Source of the DNA: Acidobacteriota bacterium | GTDB taxonomy: Bacteria; Acidobacteriota; Terriglobia; Bryobacterales; Bryobacteraceae | DNA length: 42,473 nt | Direction of reading: 5' to 3' | Assembly (NCBI GenBank): GCA_026394015.1 | Contig: JAPKZA010000213.1 | Coordinates: forward strand, 1-42,473 | Part shown: in pieces, positions 23,931 to 32,562 of the stretch | Layout: every line of letters starts with the position of its first letter | How positions within the stretch are numbered: position 1 is the first letter of the stretch | The notes under the pieces: generated by a model | Told to the model about the DNA's origin: nothing | Databases searched by the model: none | Seen by the model: only the letters and a program-made list of their open reading frames with translations | Translations under genes and position numbers: made by a program

Positions 23931-25457
23931 ATGAAAAAAGCTACATTGATTTGGATGGTGGCCTTGGCCGCCTGGGGCGCAGCGCCCGGCGAGCTGGAGC
24001 TGAAAGACGAAGCGGGGAAGACGATCATTCGCTATGCGGTGGCGGCGCCCGCGGGCCTCGCCCCCGCCGGCACCACGGACCCCACCAAACAAGTGGGCGT
24101 TTTTCTCTGTTTCCCGGAACACGATCGGCCCACCGGCGACGAAATGCTACCCGTCCGCGCCGCGCTGCAGCGGCTCGGCTTGAGCGATCAGTTCATCGTC
24201 ATCGGAGCCCATCCCCAAGGCCAGAAATTCAACGTCGTCGACCATGAGCCGATCCAGAAGCTCTTGGCCTGGGCCAAGAAAACGTATCCCATCAACTCGC
24301 GACGCGTGTACCTCTACGGCAAAGGGGAAGGCGGCAAAATCTCCGGCCAAATGGCGATGCTGTTCCCCGATTTGTACACCGCCTCCATCTCCTATAGCTG
24401 GAGTTGGTGGCTGATGCCCTCTCACGTTGACAAGCCTTTCGATGCCGTAAAAGAAGGGGCTGAAATCTACATGGTGCTCGGCATGCGCGATCTCTCCCAC
24501 CACCTGACGAACGTCCGCGATGGCTACAGCCGGGTGCAGGCCAAGGGTGCTCACGTGATCTACCGCGAGGTCGATGACCTCGGCGCGCGTACTTATCACC
24601 CGGTCACCAATGACGACGCCATCGCCTGGGCCGCGGCCCAACGGAATAAGCGGCTGCCCTTGTCCGCCGGTGAGAAAGCGTTGCTCGCCAAAGGGCAAGG
24701 TCTTGCGGTCGTCGGTGGCGCGGCCGCCGGCGAGGCCGTACGGAAGAACCTGACGCCGGCGAACGTCCGCGTCTGCGCGAAGACCAACTGCGGCGAAGCG
24801 GCCATCGAAGCCATCGGCAAGCTAAGCCCCAGCCCGGACGTGATGCGGACGCTCGCCATCAATGCCAACTGGCGCAGCGCCGCCGCCCAAGCCGCCTTGA
24901 TTCGCCTGGCGCTGAGCGACGAACCCGGCGCCGACCGGGTCAGCGCCGTCGATGCCCTCGGTCAAGCGGTACGGCTCCAGATTAACGGCGTGAAGCAGGA
25001 TCCGCCGATCTTTGCCGCGCTCGTGAAGCTGCTTTCTGACAAAGACGAAGAGTTGCGCACGATGGCCGCCAACCTGTTGGCCCCCATCCGCGACCGCGAC
25101 TTCCGCGGCGACCTCGGCCGCCCGGAGAAGAAGTTCCCCGAAGGCGGATGGGAGAAGTGGCTGGCCGACATCACGGCCAAGAACGATGGCTTCGGCCCCT
25201 TGGGCAACTTCCCTGCCACGCTCGCTTCCGCCGAGAAAGGCGACCTGGCGGCAGCCGCGAAAGTTGGCATGCTGTATGCCGTCGGCAACGGCGTCGAGCA
25301 AAATTTCGTGGAGGCCGAAAAGTGGTGGACCAAAGCTGCCGAACGCGGGCATCGGCTTGCCGCACGCAATCTCTCGATGATGTATCGCGGAGCACCCGGC
25401 ATGGGCGGCAAAGCGGAACTGGCCGCGAAGTGGACGAAGGTCGCCGAGGCCCCGTAA
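23931..25457 (+). CDS. Secreted alpha/beta-hydrolase-like / HEAT / Sel1 fusion, nucleophile missing
   Basis: A 508-residue protein with signal MKKATLIWMVALAAWGA. Domain 1 (about 20-235) has the layout of poly(3-hydroxybutyrate)-depolymerase or esterase-like hydrolases (VGVFLCFPEHDRP, FIVIGAHPQGQ, RRVYLYGKGEGGKIS, MVLGMRDLSHH, TYHPVTNDDAIAW). At the nucleophile elbow it reads G-K-G-E-G, so the catalytic Ser is Gly 132. The His near 223 is kept. A helical region (about 265-400) resembles HEAT repeats (NWRSAAAQAALIRLAL, DKDEELRTMAANLLAP). The end (about 445-505) is one or two Sel1-like repeats (GNGVEQNFVEAEKWWTKAA). The combination points to a binding or scaffold role rather than catalysis. Its TAA overlaps the ATG of the next gene. 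Confidence 0.75.
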   Translation: MKKATLIWMVALAAWGAAPGELELKDEAGKTIIRYAVAAPAGLAPAGTTDPTKQVGVFLCFPEHDRPTGDEMLPVRAALQRLGLSDQFIVIGAHPQGQKFNVVDHEPIQKLLAWAKKTYPINSRRVYLYGKGEGGKISGQMAMLFPDLYTASISYSWSWWLMPSHVDKPFDAVKEGAEIYMVLGMRDLSHHLTNVRDGYSRVQAKGAHVIYREVDDLGARTYHPVTNDDAIAWAAAQRNKRLPLSAGEKALLAKGQGLAVVGGAAAGEAVRKNLTPANVRVCAKTNCGEAAIEAIGKLSPSPDVMRTLAINANWRSAAAQAALIRLALSDEPGADRVSAVDALGQAVRLQINGVKQDPPIFAALVKLLSDKDEELRTMAANLLAPIRDRDFRGDLGRPEKKFPEGGWEKWLADITAKNDGFGPLGNFPATLASAEKGDLAAAAKVGMLYAVGNGVEQNFVEAEKWWTKAAERGHRLAARNLSMMYRGAPGMGGKAELAAKWTKVAEAP

Positions 25458-27071
25458 TGCGCCGCGCCGTCATGCTCGGGTTGCTCGCGGCGGCTCTGGG
25501 CCTCGCCCAACCCGTCGTGTCGGCGGTGCAGAACAACTACAGCTATATCCCACCCGGAGTTCCCCAATACGGAATCGCCCAAGGCTCGATCTTCGTCGTC
25601 TTCGGCACCGGCTTAGCTAACACGTCCACCGGCCTCCAGAGCATTCCCTTGAGGACGACGGTGGAGGGGGTCTCCGCGGCGGTCACGGTCGGGGGCGTCA
25701 CCCGCGCCGCGATTCTCTACTACGTCACCCCGTAGCAAATCGCTGGCATTCTGCCCCCAGCGCCGCTGCCCCCATCACCGTCGTCCAAAGCGCCTTCGGC
25801 ACCCTCACGCTCGATGGCTCCGGCGGCGGCCCCGCGGCGGTCTTCGATGCTGCCAACCAGTTTCTCAGCCCCACGAACGCGACCCGTCCGGGCGAGGTCA
25901 TCGTTCTCTACGGCACCGGCGTCGGACCCACCCCGGGCGACGAAACCGGAACGCAAACCCAAACCAATCTCACCGCCGTCCCCATCGTTGTAGAAATCGG
26001 CGGAAAGCCGGCGCAGGTGCTCTACCGCGGCCGAACGGTGTTCCCCGGCCTCGATCAAATCAACGTCGTCGTCCCAGCGGCGTCGGCCCCGGCTGCGGCG
26101 TCTCCGTCGCTGTAAGCTCCGGTACGATGGTCGGGAACTTCACGACCATTCCCGTCGCCGCCACCGGCAACACCTGCCCAACCGAGGGCGGCGACGACGG
26201 CCTTCTCATCACCGACGCCGAGATCAACCGCTGGTCCGCCGCCGGGCAGTACACAACGGGTAGCGTCGGGCTCACGCGGTCCACCAGTTACTCCGTCGCC
26301 GATGGCGCTGGCGGCAGTATCACGCGCAGCGTCACGCGGACCGACACCGCCTCGGCCGGTTTCAACCGGGTCAGCGGCAACGTCGGTCGTCTGTTTCGAT
26401 CCACCTTTCTCGTGCCCACCGCCGGCTCCTGTATCGTCTCGACGGGCTTCACCAATCCTTTCCCTGACCTGGTTTACAGGAGCCTCGATGCCGGAACTCC
26501 CCTCCGGGTGGTCGGTCCCGCCGGAGAACGCTCCGTGCCCCGAAGCACCAACTCCGTCGGGGCGATTGGCTACGGACTCGACGTCGGAAACGGCACCGCC
26601 GGGAACTACCTCGACGCCGGAAGCTACTCGATCAGCGGCCCCGGTGGCCCCGACATTGGCTCCTTCAACGGCACCTTCAACGTGCCCACCGAACTCGTAT
26701 GGACCAACCGTGCCGCCCTCGAAGCCGTCATGCGCGCCAATGGAATCACGGTAACCTGGACCGGCGGAGAGCCCACCACGCTGGTCACCATTCAAGGCCA
26801 GAGCTTTGTCACCCAGGGGACCCGCGTAACCGGCGTTTTCTTCCAGTGCTGGGCCCGCAATACGGACAGCCAAATGGCCATTCCCCCCAGCGTCCTACTC
26901 GCGCTCCCGCCGAGCGGAACTTCGACTCCGGCACCAGGCTTAACGCTGACGCAACGTGGGTCGCTCGCCTTGGCAACCGTCGGAAAGGGAACCCGCATCC
27001 AAGCCACCGGGCTCGACTACGGGACTCTCGGAAGTCAGGTCGGGGTCGCCCAAGCCACCCTTTGGAAGTAA
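25457..27071 (+). pseudogene. Secreted protein with Solibacter-type (TIGR03437-like) domain, frame broken
   Basis: The reading begins MRRAVMLGLLAAALGLAQPV (signal peptide) and IPPGVPQYGIAQGSIFVVFG, the opening of TIGR03437-like domains. At 25733-25735 the expected YVTPSQIAG is interrupted by TAG (Ser codon TCG to TAG). Near 25754-25758 one C is missing from a run, and the protein continues in another frame as AFGTLTLDGSGGGPAAVF, VIVLYGTGVGPTPGDETG and LDQINVVVP. A second missing C near 26073-26075 moves it to the third frame: VGPGCGVSVAVSSGTMVGNF, then a roughly 310-residue unidentified region ending TLGSQVGVAQATLWK. Restored, the protein would be about 538 residues. It directly follows and overlaps the hydrolase fusion gene, so it was probably in one operon. 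Confidence 0.8.
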
Positions 27072-27098
27072 GCGTGTCATTGCTGCTACGGTAGAACG

Positions 27099-27617
27099 GT
27101 GCGGCGCTTCTCCAAACGCATCATCACCTACCCCCTGCTGATCTTGGCGGGCGTGGTGATTCTCGTCGAAGAGGCGCTCTGGCACCTCTCCGGCGTCATC
27201 GCCCTGCTCGGCAAACTGCCCCTCTTCCACGCCCTGGAAGACTGGATCCGTCGCGTCCCCCCCTGGGGCGCCTTGGCGTTGTTCGGCATCCCCTCGGTGT
27301 GCCTGGCACCCATCAAGTTTCTCGCGCTTTACTGGATGGCCGGCGGCCATCCCATCCTGGGTATCGGCACGATTCTAACCGCGAAGGTGGCCGGCACCGC
27401 CGTCGTCGCCCGGCTGTTCCAGTTGACCCAACCGCAGCTCCTCACCATCCCGTGGTTCCGCTGGACGTATGACCATTTCATGCGCCTCCGCGCCGCCGCC
27501 TACGGGCTCTGGTGGGGGTCCGCCGTCGGTCGGCTCTGGCGTCGCATCCGCGAACGAAATCGCGGCTGGATCCGACGCCGCTGGGATGCGATCCGACTCA
27601 AAACTCGGACTAAGTAA
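27099..27617 (+). CDS. Uncharacterised membrane protein with Arg-rich tail
   Basis: The 172-residue frame begins at GTG (RRFSKRIITYPLLILAG). About three hydrophobic segments are visible: roughly 9-28, 54-78 (ALALFGIPSVCLAPIKFLAL) and 84-103. These are followed by a cytosolic-looking, strongly basic tail (WRRIRERNRGWIRRRW ... TRTK). I do not recognise a characterised family, though the pattern is that of small inner-membrane proteins conserved in soil bacteria. It lies 27 bp after the TIGR03437-like remnant on the same strand. No catalytic motif is seen. Confidence 0.7.
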   Translation: MRRFSKRIITYPLLILAGVVILVEEALWHLSGVIALLGKLPLFHALEDWIRRVPPWGALALFGIPSVCLAPIKFLALYWMAGGHPILGIGTILTAKVAGTAVVARLFQLTQPQLLTIPWFRWTYDHFMRLRAAAYGLWWGSAVGRLWRRIRERNRGWIRRRWDAIRLKTRTK

Positions 27618-27792
27618 TTTACCCGGCCCAGCTTTTAAAGCTTTTCCGTCGTCAAATCAGCACGTAAGCTTATTCAGGCTATACCTCTCCGGCAGATAGC
27701 GTAGTTTCAACGGCAACTATTCGCACTAAATGCTCAAGGGCGTCCGCAAGCCCCAGAGCGGAGTTATGCTTACTTATCGAACCGAGGGGATC
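27618..27792. other. Intergenic region upstream of a PEP-CTERM gene
   Basis: About 175 bases, noticeably more AT-rich than the surrounding genes. It contains the small palindrome-like AGCTTTTAAAGCT near 27629-27641 and ends with GAGGGG (27784-27789) as ribosome binding site for the ATG at 27793. A promoter is likely here but I cannot point to convincing -35/-10 boxes. Confidence 0.35.
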
Positions 27793-28543
27793 ATGAATAC
27801 CGTCTCGCGCTTGCGCCGCTTTGCGCAAAGCTTATCGACCACCGGGCTGCCTTTACTCGCCCTCGCCGTAGCCGCGCCATCCGCCTTTGCCGGCCCGGTT
27901 GAACGGATCATTCGAGGACGTCGGCACCGCCAGTGCCAGTTTCTCCATCAACAATACGACCATCCTGCCGAGTTGGACCGCCGTCGGGGTCAGCGGGAAT
28001 AAGATCTTGAACTGTCTCGTCTACGCCGGAGCGATCAATCATCTTTGCGGCAACGCTTTCGGCGGTGGTCTCCAGTTTTGGGTGCACCCTGGTGCGAGCC
28101 CCGATGGTGGTAACTTCGTCGCTATCGACGGCGATCCCAACTTCGCGGTTCCACTTACGCAATCCGTCACGGGACTCACTCCCGGCGAACGCTATAGTAT
28201 CTCGTTTTACCAAGCCGCCGCCCAGCAAAAAGGTTTTGACGGCGCGACGACGGAACGCTGGAGCGTTAGTTTAGGCTCCAGTCCAGCTCAGCTCACTACC
28301 TTGATGTTGAACGCCAATCATGGGGCCGTCGGCTGGATGCAACAGACCCTTACCTTCACCGCCGCCAATGCCAGCGAATTGCTCAAATTTGTGGCCGTGG
28401 GCACCCCGAACGGGCTTCCGCCGTTCGTCCTTCTAGACGGAGTCTCGATTGCCGTCGCCATCCCCGAGCCAACGAGTTTCGCCTTGATCGGACTCGGCCT
28501 CCTCGCCCTGCCCGCCTTCCGCCGGTTGCGCAAGAAACAGTAG
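27793..28543 (+). pseudogene. PEP-CTERM protein, frameshifted at the signal-peptide junction
   Basis: The signal peptide MNTVSRLRRFAQSLSTTG ... APSAFAGPV starts at ATG 27793 behind GAGGGG. Immediately after GPV an extra G (about 27901) moves the rest into the next frame: NGSFEDVGTASASF, the classic 'NGSFE' opening of secreted carbohydrate-binding-like domains, followed by WTAVGVSGNKI, FVAIDGDPNF, GERYSISFYQAA, FVLLDGVSIAV and the sorting tail IPEPTSFALIGLGLL ... RRLRKK. Removing one base restores a single protein of about 249 residues. As written the product ends after about 70 residues. Either a real frameshift or a base-call error; one base decides it. An exosortase would be needed for sorting and is not in the window. 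Confidence 0.8.
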
Positions 28544-28589
28544 TCGTGGCTCTAATCCGAAAGCCGCCTCCTGACGATCAACCCCCCAG

Positions 28590-29402
28590 ATGAGCGCGTC
28601 ACCACTCCAACATCTCGGGTTGCTAGCCCTGGACATCGTTCGCCTCTGTCTGTGGCTCGCGTTCCTGCTCGTCGTCTTTGTACCGCTCGAAAGGGCGTGG
28701 GCGTTGCATCCCAGAAGGCACTTTCGGAAGTCGTTCGGGACGGATCTGGTCTACTACTTTCTCAGCGGCCTCGTCCCCAAACTGCTCCTGATCCTGCCCT
28801 TGACCGTTCTCGCCGCTACCCTCCATCACTTGGTCGGGGCTACCTTCTACCAACGCGTCGCCGAACTGCCGCTCGTGTTCCGGGTCGCCGCCGCACTCGT
28901 TGTTGGTGAAATCGGAAGCTACTGGGGCCACCGCTGGTCCCACGAAAGCCCCTTCCTTTGGCGCTTTCACGCCATTCATCACAGCGCGGAAGAGATGGAC
29001 TGGCTCGTCAATTCTCGCGCCCATCCCATCGATATGGTCTTCGTCCGCCTTTGCGGGCTCGTGCCCATGTACGTGCTCGGTTTAGCCCAACCCATGGCCG
29101 ATCGTCTCGACCTGGTCCCCGTGCTCGTCACCATCGCCGGCACCATCTGGGGCTTCTTCATCCATTCGAACGTGAGCTGGCGGCTCGGTTGGTTCGAGCG
29201 GATGCTCTCGACTCCCGCCTTCCACCCTTGGCACCACACCAACGACGGCCCCGAACACGTCAATAAAAACTACGCTGCCATGCTCCCTTGGGTGGACCGC
29301 TGCTTCGGCACCTACTATCTGCCGAAACAGGAATGGCCAACCCGCTACGGCACCGACACCCCGACCCCGCCGGATCTAGCCCATCAATTGTTCCAACCCT
29401 AG
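28590..29402 (+). CDS. Sterol desaturase / fatty acid hydroxylase family protein
   Basis: A 270-residue integral membrane di-iron enzyme. The four histidine clusters of the fatty-acid-hydroxylase superfamily are present: HRWSHE, HAIHHSAEEMDW, a spaced His in the helix region, and HPWHHTND. Three to four membrane helices surround them (LCLWLAFLLVVFVPLE, LLLILPLTVLAATL, LVPMYVLGLA, VLVTIAGTIWGFF). Members hydroxylate or desaturate lipids using O2; the lipid here is unknown. The start MSASPLQHLG at 28590 is the best ATG, but no strong ribosome binding site is seen. The gene is convergent with the DUF1501 gene, with only 3 bases between the two stops. Confidence 0.87.
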   Translation: MSASPLQHLGLLALDIVRLCLWLAFLLVVFVPLERAWALHPRRHFRKSFGTDLVYYFLSGLVPKLLLILPLTVLAATLHHLVGATFYQRVAELPLVFRVAAALVVGEIGSYWGHRWSHESPFLWRFHAIHHSAEEMDWLVNSRAHPIDMVFVRLCGLVPMYVLGLAQPMADRLDLVPVLVTIAGTIWGFFIHSNVSWRLGWFERMLSTPAFHPWHHTNDGPEHVNKNYAAMLPWVDRCFGTYYLPKQEWPTRYGTDTPTPPDLAHQLFQP

Positions 29403-29405
29403 GCC

Positions 29406-30776
29406 CTACGCATACAACTCTCCGACCTCTCGGAAGTTGATGCTTTTTGTCCCCGCCGCCGGGTCCACATAAAGGAAATCCCGACCGGAAGGCGTGTTCG
29501 TAATCCGCTTCGACCAGTCGATCCCCAGCGCGCTATAAACCGTCGCACAGACGTCTTCGATATACACCGGCCGGTTGGCCGACCAGCCGAAGTCGGTGAT
29601 ATGGGCGCCTTCGGCGTCCGTCGCCCCCAGCACGCGCCCCCCCTTCACCCCCGCCCCGGCAAAGATGGAAAACATCGTGTCCGCGTAGTGCTCCCGCCCG
29701 GCCAGAGGCGTCAATTCCCCCGGAGTCCGTCCGAATTCGCCCATGCAAACCACCAGCGTCGAATCGAGTAACTTCAGCCGCCGAAGATCCAGCAGCAGCG
29801 CCGCGTAGGCTGCATCGAGATCGGCCGCGTTCTTGTACAAACCGCCCTTGCCTTCCTTGCCGTAGATCGCCCCATGATGGTCCCAGCCCGGCTGCGTTAC
29901 CAGCAGAAACTTCGCCCCCCCGTCGGCCGCCACCATGTTCCGCGCAATCAAACAAGCGTCCCCAAACGGCGAAGCGCCATACGCCTGGTGCTCCTCCGGC
30001 GTGATCTCCAGCACTTTCGAAATCCCCGGGTTGGTCATCATTTTGTGTACCGCCCGGCCAAAGCTATCGAACTGGCGCATGCCCTGCGGCGAACTGTCGT
30101 TCAACGTCTGCCGCGATGTGTCCATCTGGTTCAGCATCGCCCAACGCCGGTCGAATCTCGCCCGGTCCTTTGCGTCCACCACGAACGGAAGATTCCGATC
30201 TTTCAAGTCGAGCGTCAACGGAGAGCAGTCCGCCGGCAGGCATCCTTCGCCCTGCAGCGGCCCGTACATCGTCGACGGCTCGTAATTCATCGACACAAAC
30301 GGCGGCAAAAAGTCCGTCGCCCGCCGCTTCTGAAACGCCTCGTAGGCGATCACCGAACCCAACGACGGCGCCTCTTTGATCCGCGCCGGGCTCACCGCAT
30401 GACCCGTCTGCAAATAATACTGACCCCGCGAATGTACCGTCTCCCACGCCTGTGTCGACCGCACCACGGCCAAATCGTCCAGTCGCGACGCCATCTTCGG
30501 CATCAGTCCATACGGAAACTGGTAACCCTGCGGCGTCATCCGCACGTCGCGATTCTCCGGCGCCCATTTGCCCATCTTCACGTCAAAAAGGTCCATCTGC
30601 GAAGGACCCCCCTGTAGATTCAGAAAGATCACCGACTTGGCGCTACCGCGCGCGGAAACGCGAGACTGCGCCTGCACATTCGATGGCCGCGCAAACGGCA
30701 GCAGGTCAAACCCAGCCACCGACAGGGCTCCGAGCTTCAACAGTTCACGGCGATGGAGGCGAGGAAAGGTCGTCAT
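29406..30776 (-). CDS. DUF1501 family protein with Tat leader
   Basis: A 456-residue secreted protein with a twin-arginine leader (LHRRELLKLGALSVAGFDLL). It is typical DUF1501, a distant alkaline-phosphatase/sulfatase-fold family: FLNLQGGPSQMDLFD, HSRGQYYLQTGH, PSLGSVIAYE, VTQPGWDHHG, VVCMGEFGRTP and AGREHYADTMFSIFAG. The function is unproven; the genes nearly always accompany DUF1549/DUF1553 proteins in Planctomycetes, Verrucomicrobia and Bryobacterales, as here, where its ATG is 4 bases after the stop of that gene. I read the two as one operon for a surface-located process, probably carbohydrate or sulfate-ester related by association. Confidence 0.92.
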   Translation of the reverse strand: MTTFPRLHRRELLKLGALSVAGFDLLPFARPSNVQAQSRVSARGSAKSVIFLNLQGGPSQMDLFDVKMGKWAPENRDVRMTPQGYQFPYGLMPKMASRLDDLAVVRSTQAWETVHSRGQYYLQTGHAVSPARIKEAPSLGSVIAYEAFQKRRATDFLPPFVSMNYEPSTMYGPLQGEGCLPADCSPLTLDLKDRNLPFVVDAKDRARFDRRWAMLNQMDTSRQTLNDSSPQGMRQFDSFGRAVHKMMTNPGISKVLEITPEEHQAYGASPFGDACLIARNMVAADGGAKFLLVTQPGWDHHGAIYGKEGKGGLYKNAADLDAAYAALLLDLRRLKLLDSTLVVCMGEFGRTPGELTPLAGREHYADTMFSIFAGAGVKGGRVLGATDAEGAHITDFGWSANRPVYIEDVCATVYSALGIDWSKRITNTPSGRDFLYVDPAAGTKSINFREVGELYA

Positions 30777-30780
30777 GGCG

Positions 30781-32475
30781 TTAGTAGAAAAGGAAATCCA
30801 AACGGTTCAACAGCACCCAGATCAGGTCTTCGGCACCCTGTTCCCGGTATTCGCGCAGCACCTCGACGCCCATCTCCCGCTCCTTGGCGGTCGGGAAACG
30901 AGACAGCGCGGCAAGGTAAAGTTCATCGACAACCTCGCCATTCGGTCGCCCCGGCTCCGCCCGGAGCAGCGTCTCCAGTCGGCTCCCCTTGGCTACTTTC
31001 ACCCGATCCCGAATCACCCGATCGTTCATCAGAATCGCCGATTGCGTCATCGTCGGCTTCAAACTCGCCTGAATCGCGTATCGATCGCATTGGCCAAACG
31101 CCTGCAGCGCCGTAAACGTCGCCTTGTCCGTCTTCTCGATGTCCTGCGGCGAACGGGCTTGCATCACGCTCGCGGCCTTCTTATCGGAGTAAGTCACCTT
31201 GTACGACTGCGTCAACCCGCCCACCTGCGCCACCGCGTCCCACGTCTGCTCGGCGGACATCCGCCGCGTCAACCGCCGCGCAAACGAAGAATCGTATGGG
31301 CTCTTCCACCCCGGCGGAGCCTGCGCCGAAAGCTGATAAGCCCGGCTCGATACAATCTGTTTCAGCAACCGCCGGAAATCGAAATTGTGCGCGCGGAAGT
31401 CCGCCGCCAACTCTTCGAGCAACTCCGGATGCGACGGTTGAACCGTCCACGGGGCCGGCGGCGGATTCTTCGGGTCCTGCCGCGCTAAATCGAAATCGAA
31501 CGGCGATTCCACAATTCCCTGACCCATCAACTCCGCCCAAAACAGGTTCACCGCCGCCCGCGCGAACTGCGGATGCGCCGTCAGTTGCCGCGCGTAGGAC
31601 TGCCGCAGATTCTCCCCCGGCAACGGGTGCTCCCCGGTCAGCAGAAACGTCGGCGTCACGTCGGCCTTCTTGTTCCGCGGAGGCCGCAGCGAACTCCGCG
31701 TCGACAGGTCATATCCCGCCCGCGTGTCCTTCACGAGGAAATGCGGAAAACGGCCGTACGCCGGATCCACGAACGTCTTGCCGAAAAAGCTCGCCTGCCG
31801 AAACATCTCCGCCCGCTTTCGCCCCGCCAGCCAAAGGTTCACCTTCTCCAAATGGTTGGCCCCATCGTGGCAGGAGATGCATTCCAGATTTACCCCCAGA
31901 AACAGTTTGGTCGTGTTGATCGCAATCTCGTCCGCCGTGTCCTCGTGGTTCATCTGGTAGCCATCGCCTTCGAACACGTGGCTACGCGCAATAAAATTCG
32001 CCGCTCCGTCTGACCAAGTCGAAACCGTCGAAGCCGTAATCATGTCGCGAACGAATTCATCGTACGGAACGTTCAACGTCAGCGACTTGTAGATGTAGTC
32101 GTAGAAAGTATTGATCCCTTCCTGCAGCAGTTGGCCGTTCCGGAACAGGTCGCTGAAGAAATAGGTCCACCGGTCCAAAAACGGCGCTTGGTCCACGGAC
32201 CGCATCCCGCTCACCGGCAAAATCGGGAAAAGCGCTTCGATGGCTTTAGCCCTCTTGTCCGGGCTGGAGTCCGCCAGAAACTTGCGGGCGACGGCCGGGT
32301 CCGGCAACCGGCCCGTCACGTCGAGATACACTCGCCGCAGAAACTCGGAATCCGAAGACGGCGCGGCAACCGGGATCCGCTCCGCCTGGGCCTTGCCAAA
32401 GATATGCCGGTCGATCAGAGACGGTTCGTCCGCCCAAAGGACGGGCACGAAAAGAAGAAGGAGAAATCGTCGCAT
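30781..32475 (-). CDS. DUF1549/DUF1553 domain secreted protein
   Basis: I start at the ATG at 32475 (MRRFLLLLFVPVLWADEPS, a good signal peptide), giving 564 residues; an upstream ATG at 32523 would add 16 residues before the signal sequence. The DUF1549 region is at about 20-230 (LRRVYLDVTGRLP, APFLDRWTYFFSDLF, VPYDEFVRDMI) and contains one CxxCH motif (LECISCHDGANH) that could bind heme c. The DUF1553 region is at about 270-560 (RAAVNLFWAELMGQG, HPELLEELAADFRAHNFD, SRAYQLSA, RRMSAEQTWDAV, NRLDFLFY). The family is of unknown biochemistry and usually paired with DUF1501, as here. No frameshift is seen. Confidence 0.9.
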   Translation of the reverse strand: MRRFLLLLFVPVLWADEPSLIDRHIFGKAQAERIPVAAPSSDSEFLRRVYLDVTGRLPDPAVARKFLADSSPDKRAKAIEALFPILPVSGMRSVDQAPFLDRWTYFFSDLFRNGQLLQEGINTFYDYIYKSLTLNVPYDEFVRDMITASTVSTWSDGAANFIARSHVFEGDGYQMNHEDTADEIAINTTKLFLGVNLECISCHDGANHLEKVNLWLAGRKRAEMFRQASFFGKTFVDPAYGRFPHFLVKDTRAGYDLSTRSSLRPPRNKKADVTPTFLLTGEHPLPGENLRQSYARQLTAHPQFARAAVNLFWAELMGQGIVESPFDFDLARQDPKNPPPAPWTVQPSHPELLEELAADFRAHNFDFRRLLKQIVSSRAYQLSAQAPPGWKSPYDSSFARRLTRRMSAEQTWDAVAQVGGLTQSYKVTYSDKKAASVMQARSPQDIEKTDKATFTALQAFGQCDRYAIQASLKPTMTQSAILMNDRVIRDRVKVAKGSRLETLLRAEPGRPNGEVVDELYLAALSRFPTAKEREMGVEVLREYREQGAEDLIWVLLNRLDFLFY

Positions 32476-32562
32476 GGAATCTGGTCGCCTAATCAGCATT
32501 GAGCATATCCCACCGCGCGGCAAGTTTCTAGGGGTATATAACCGCCCTGTTACGTAAGCAGA

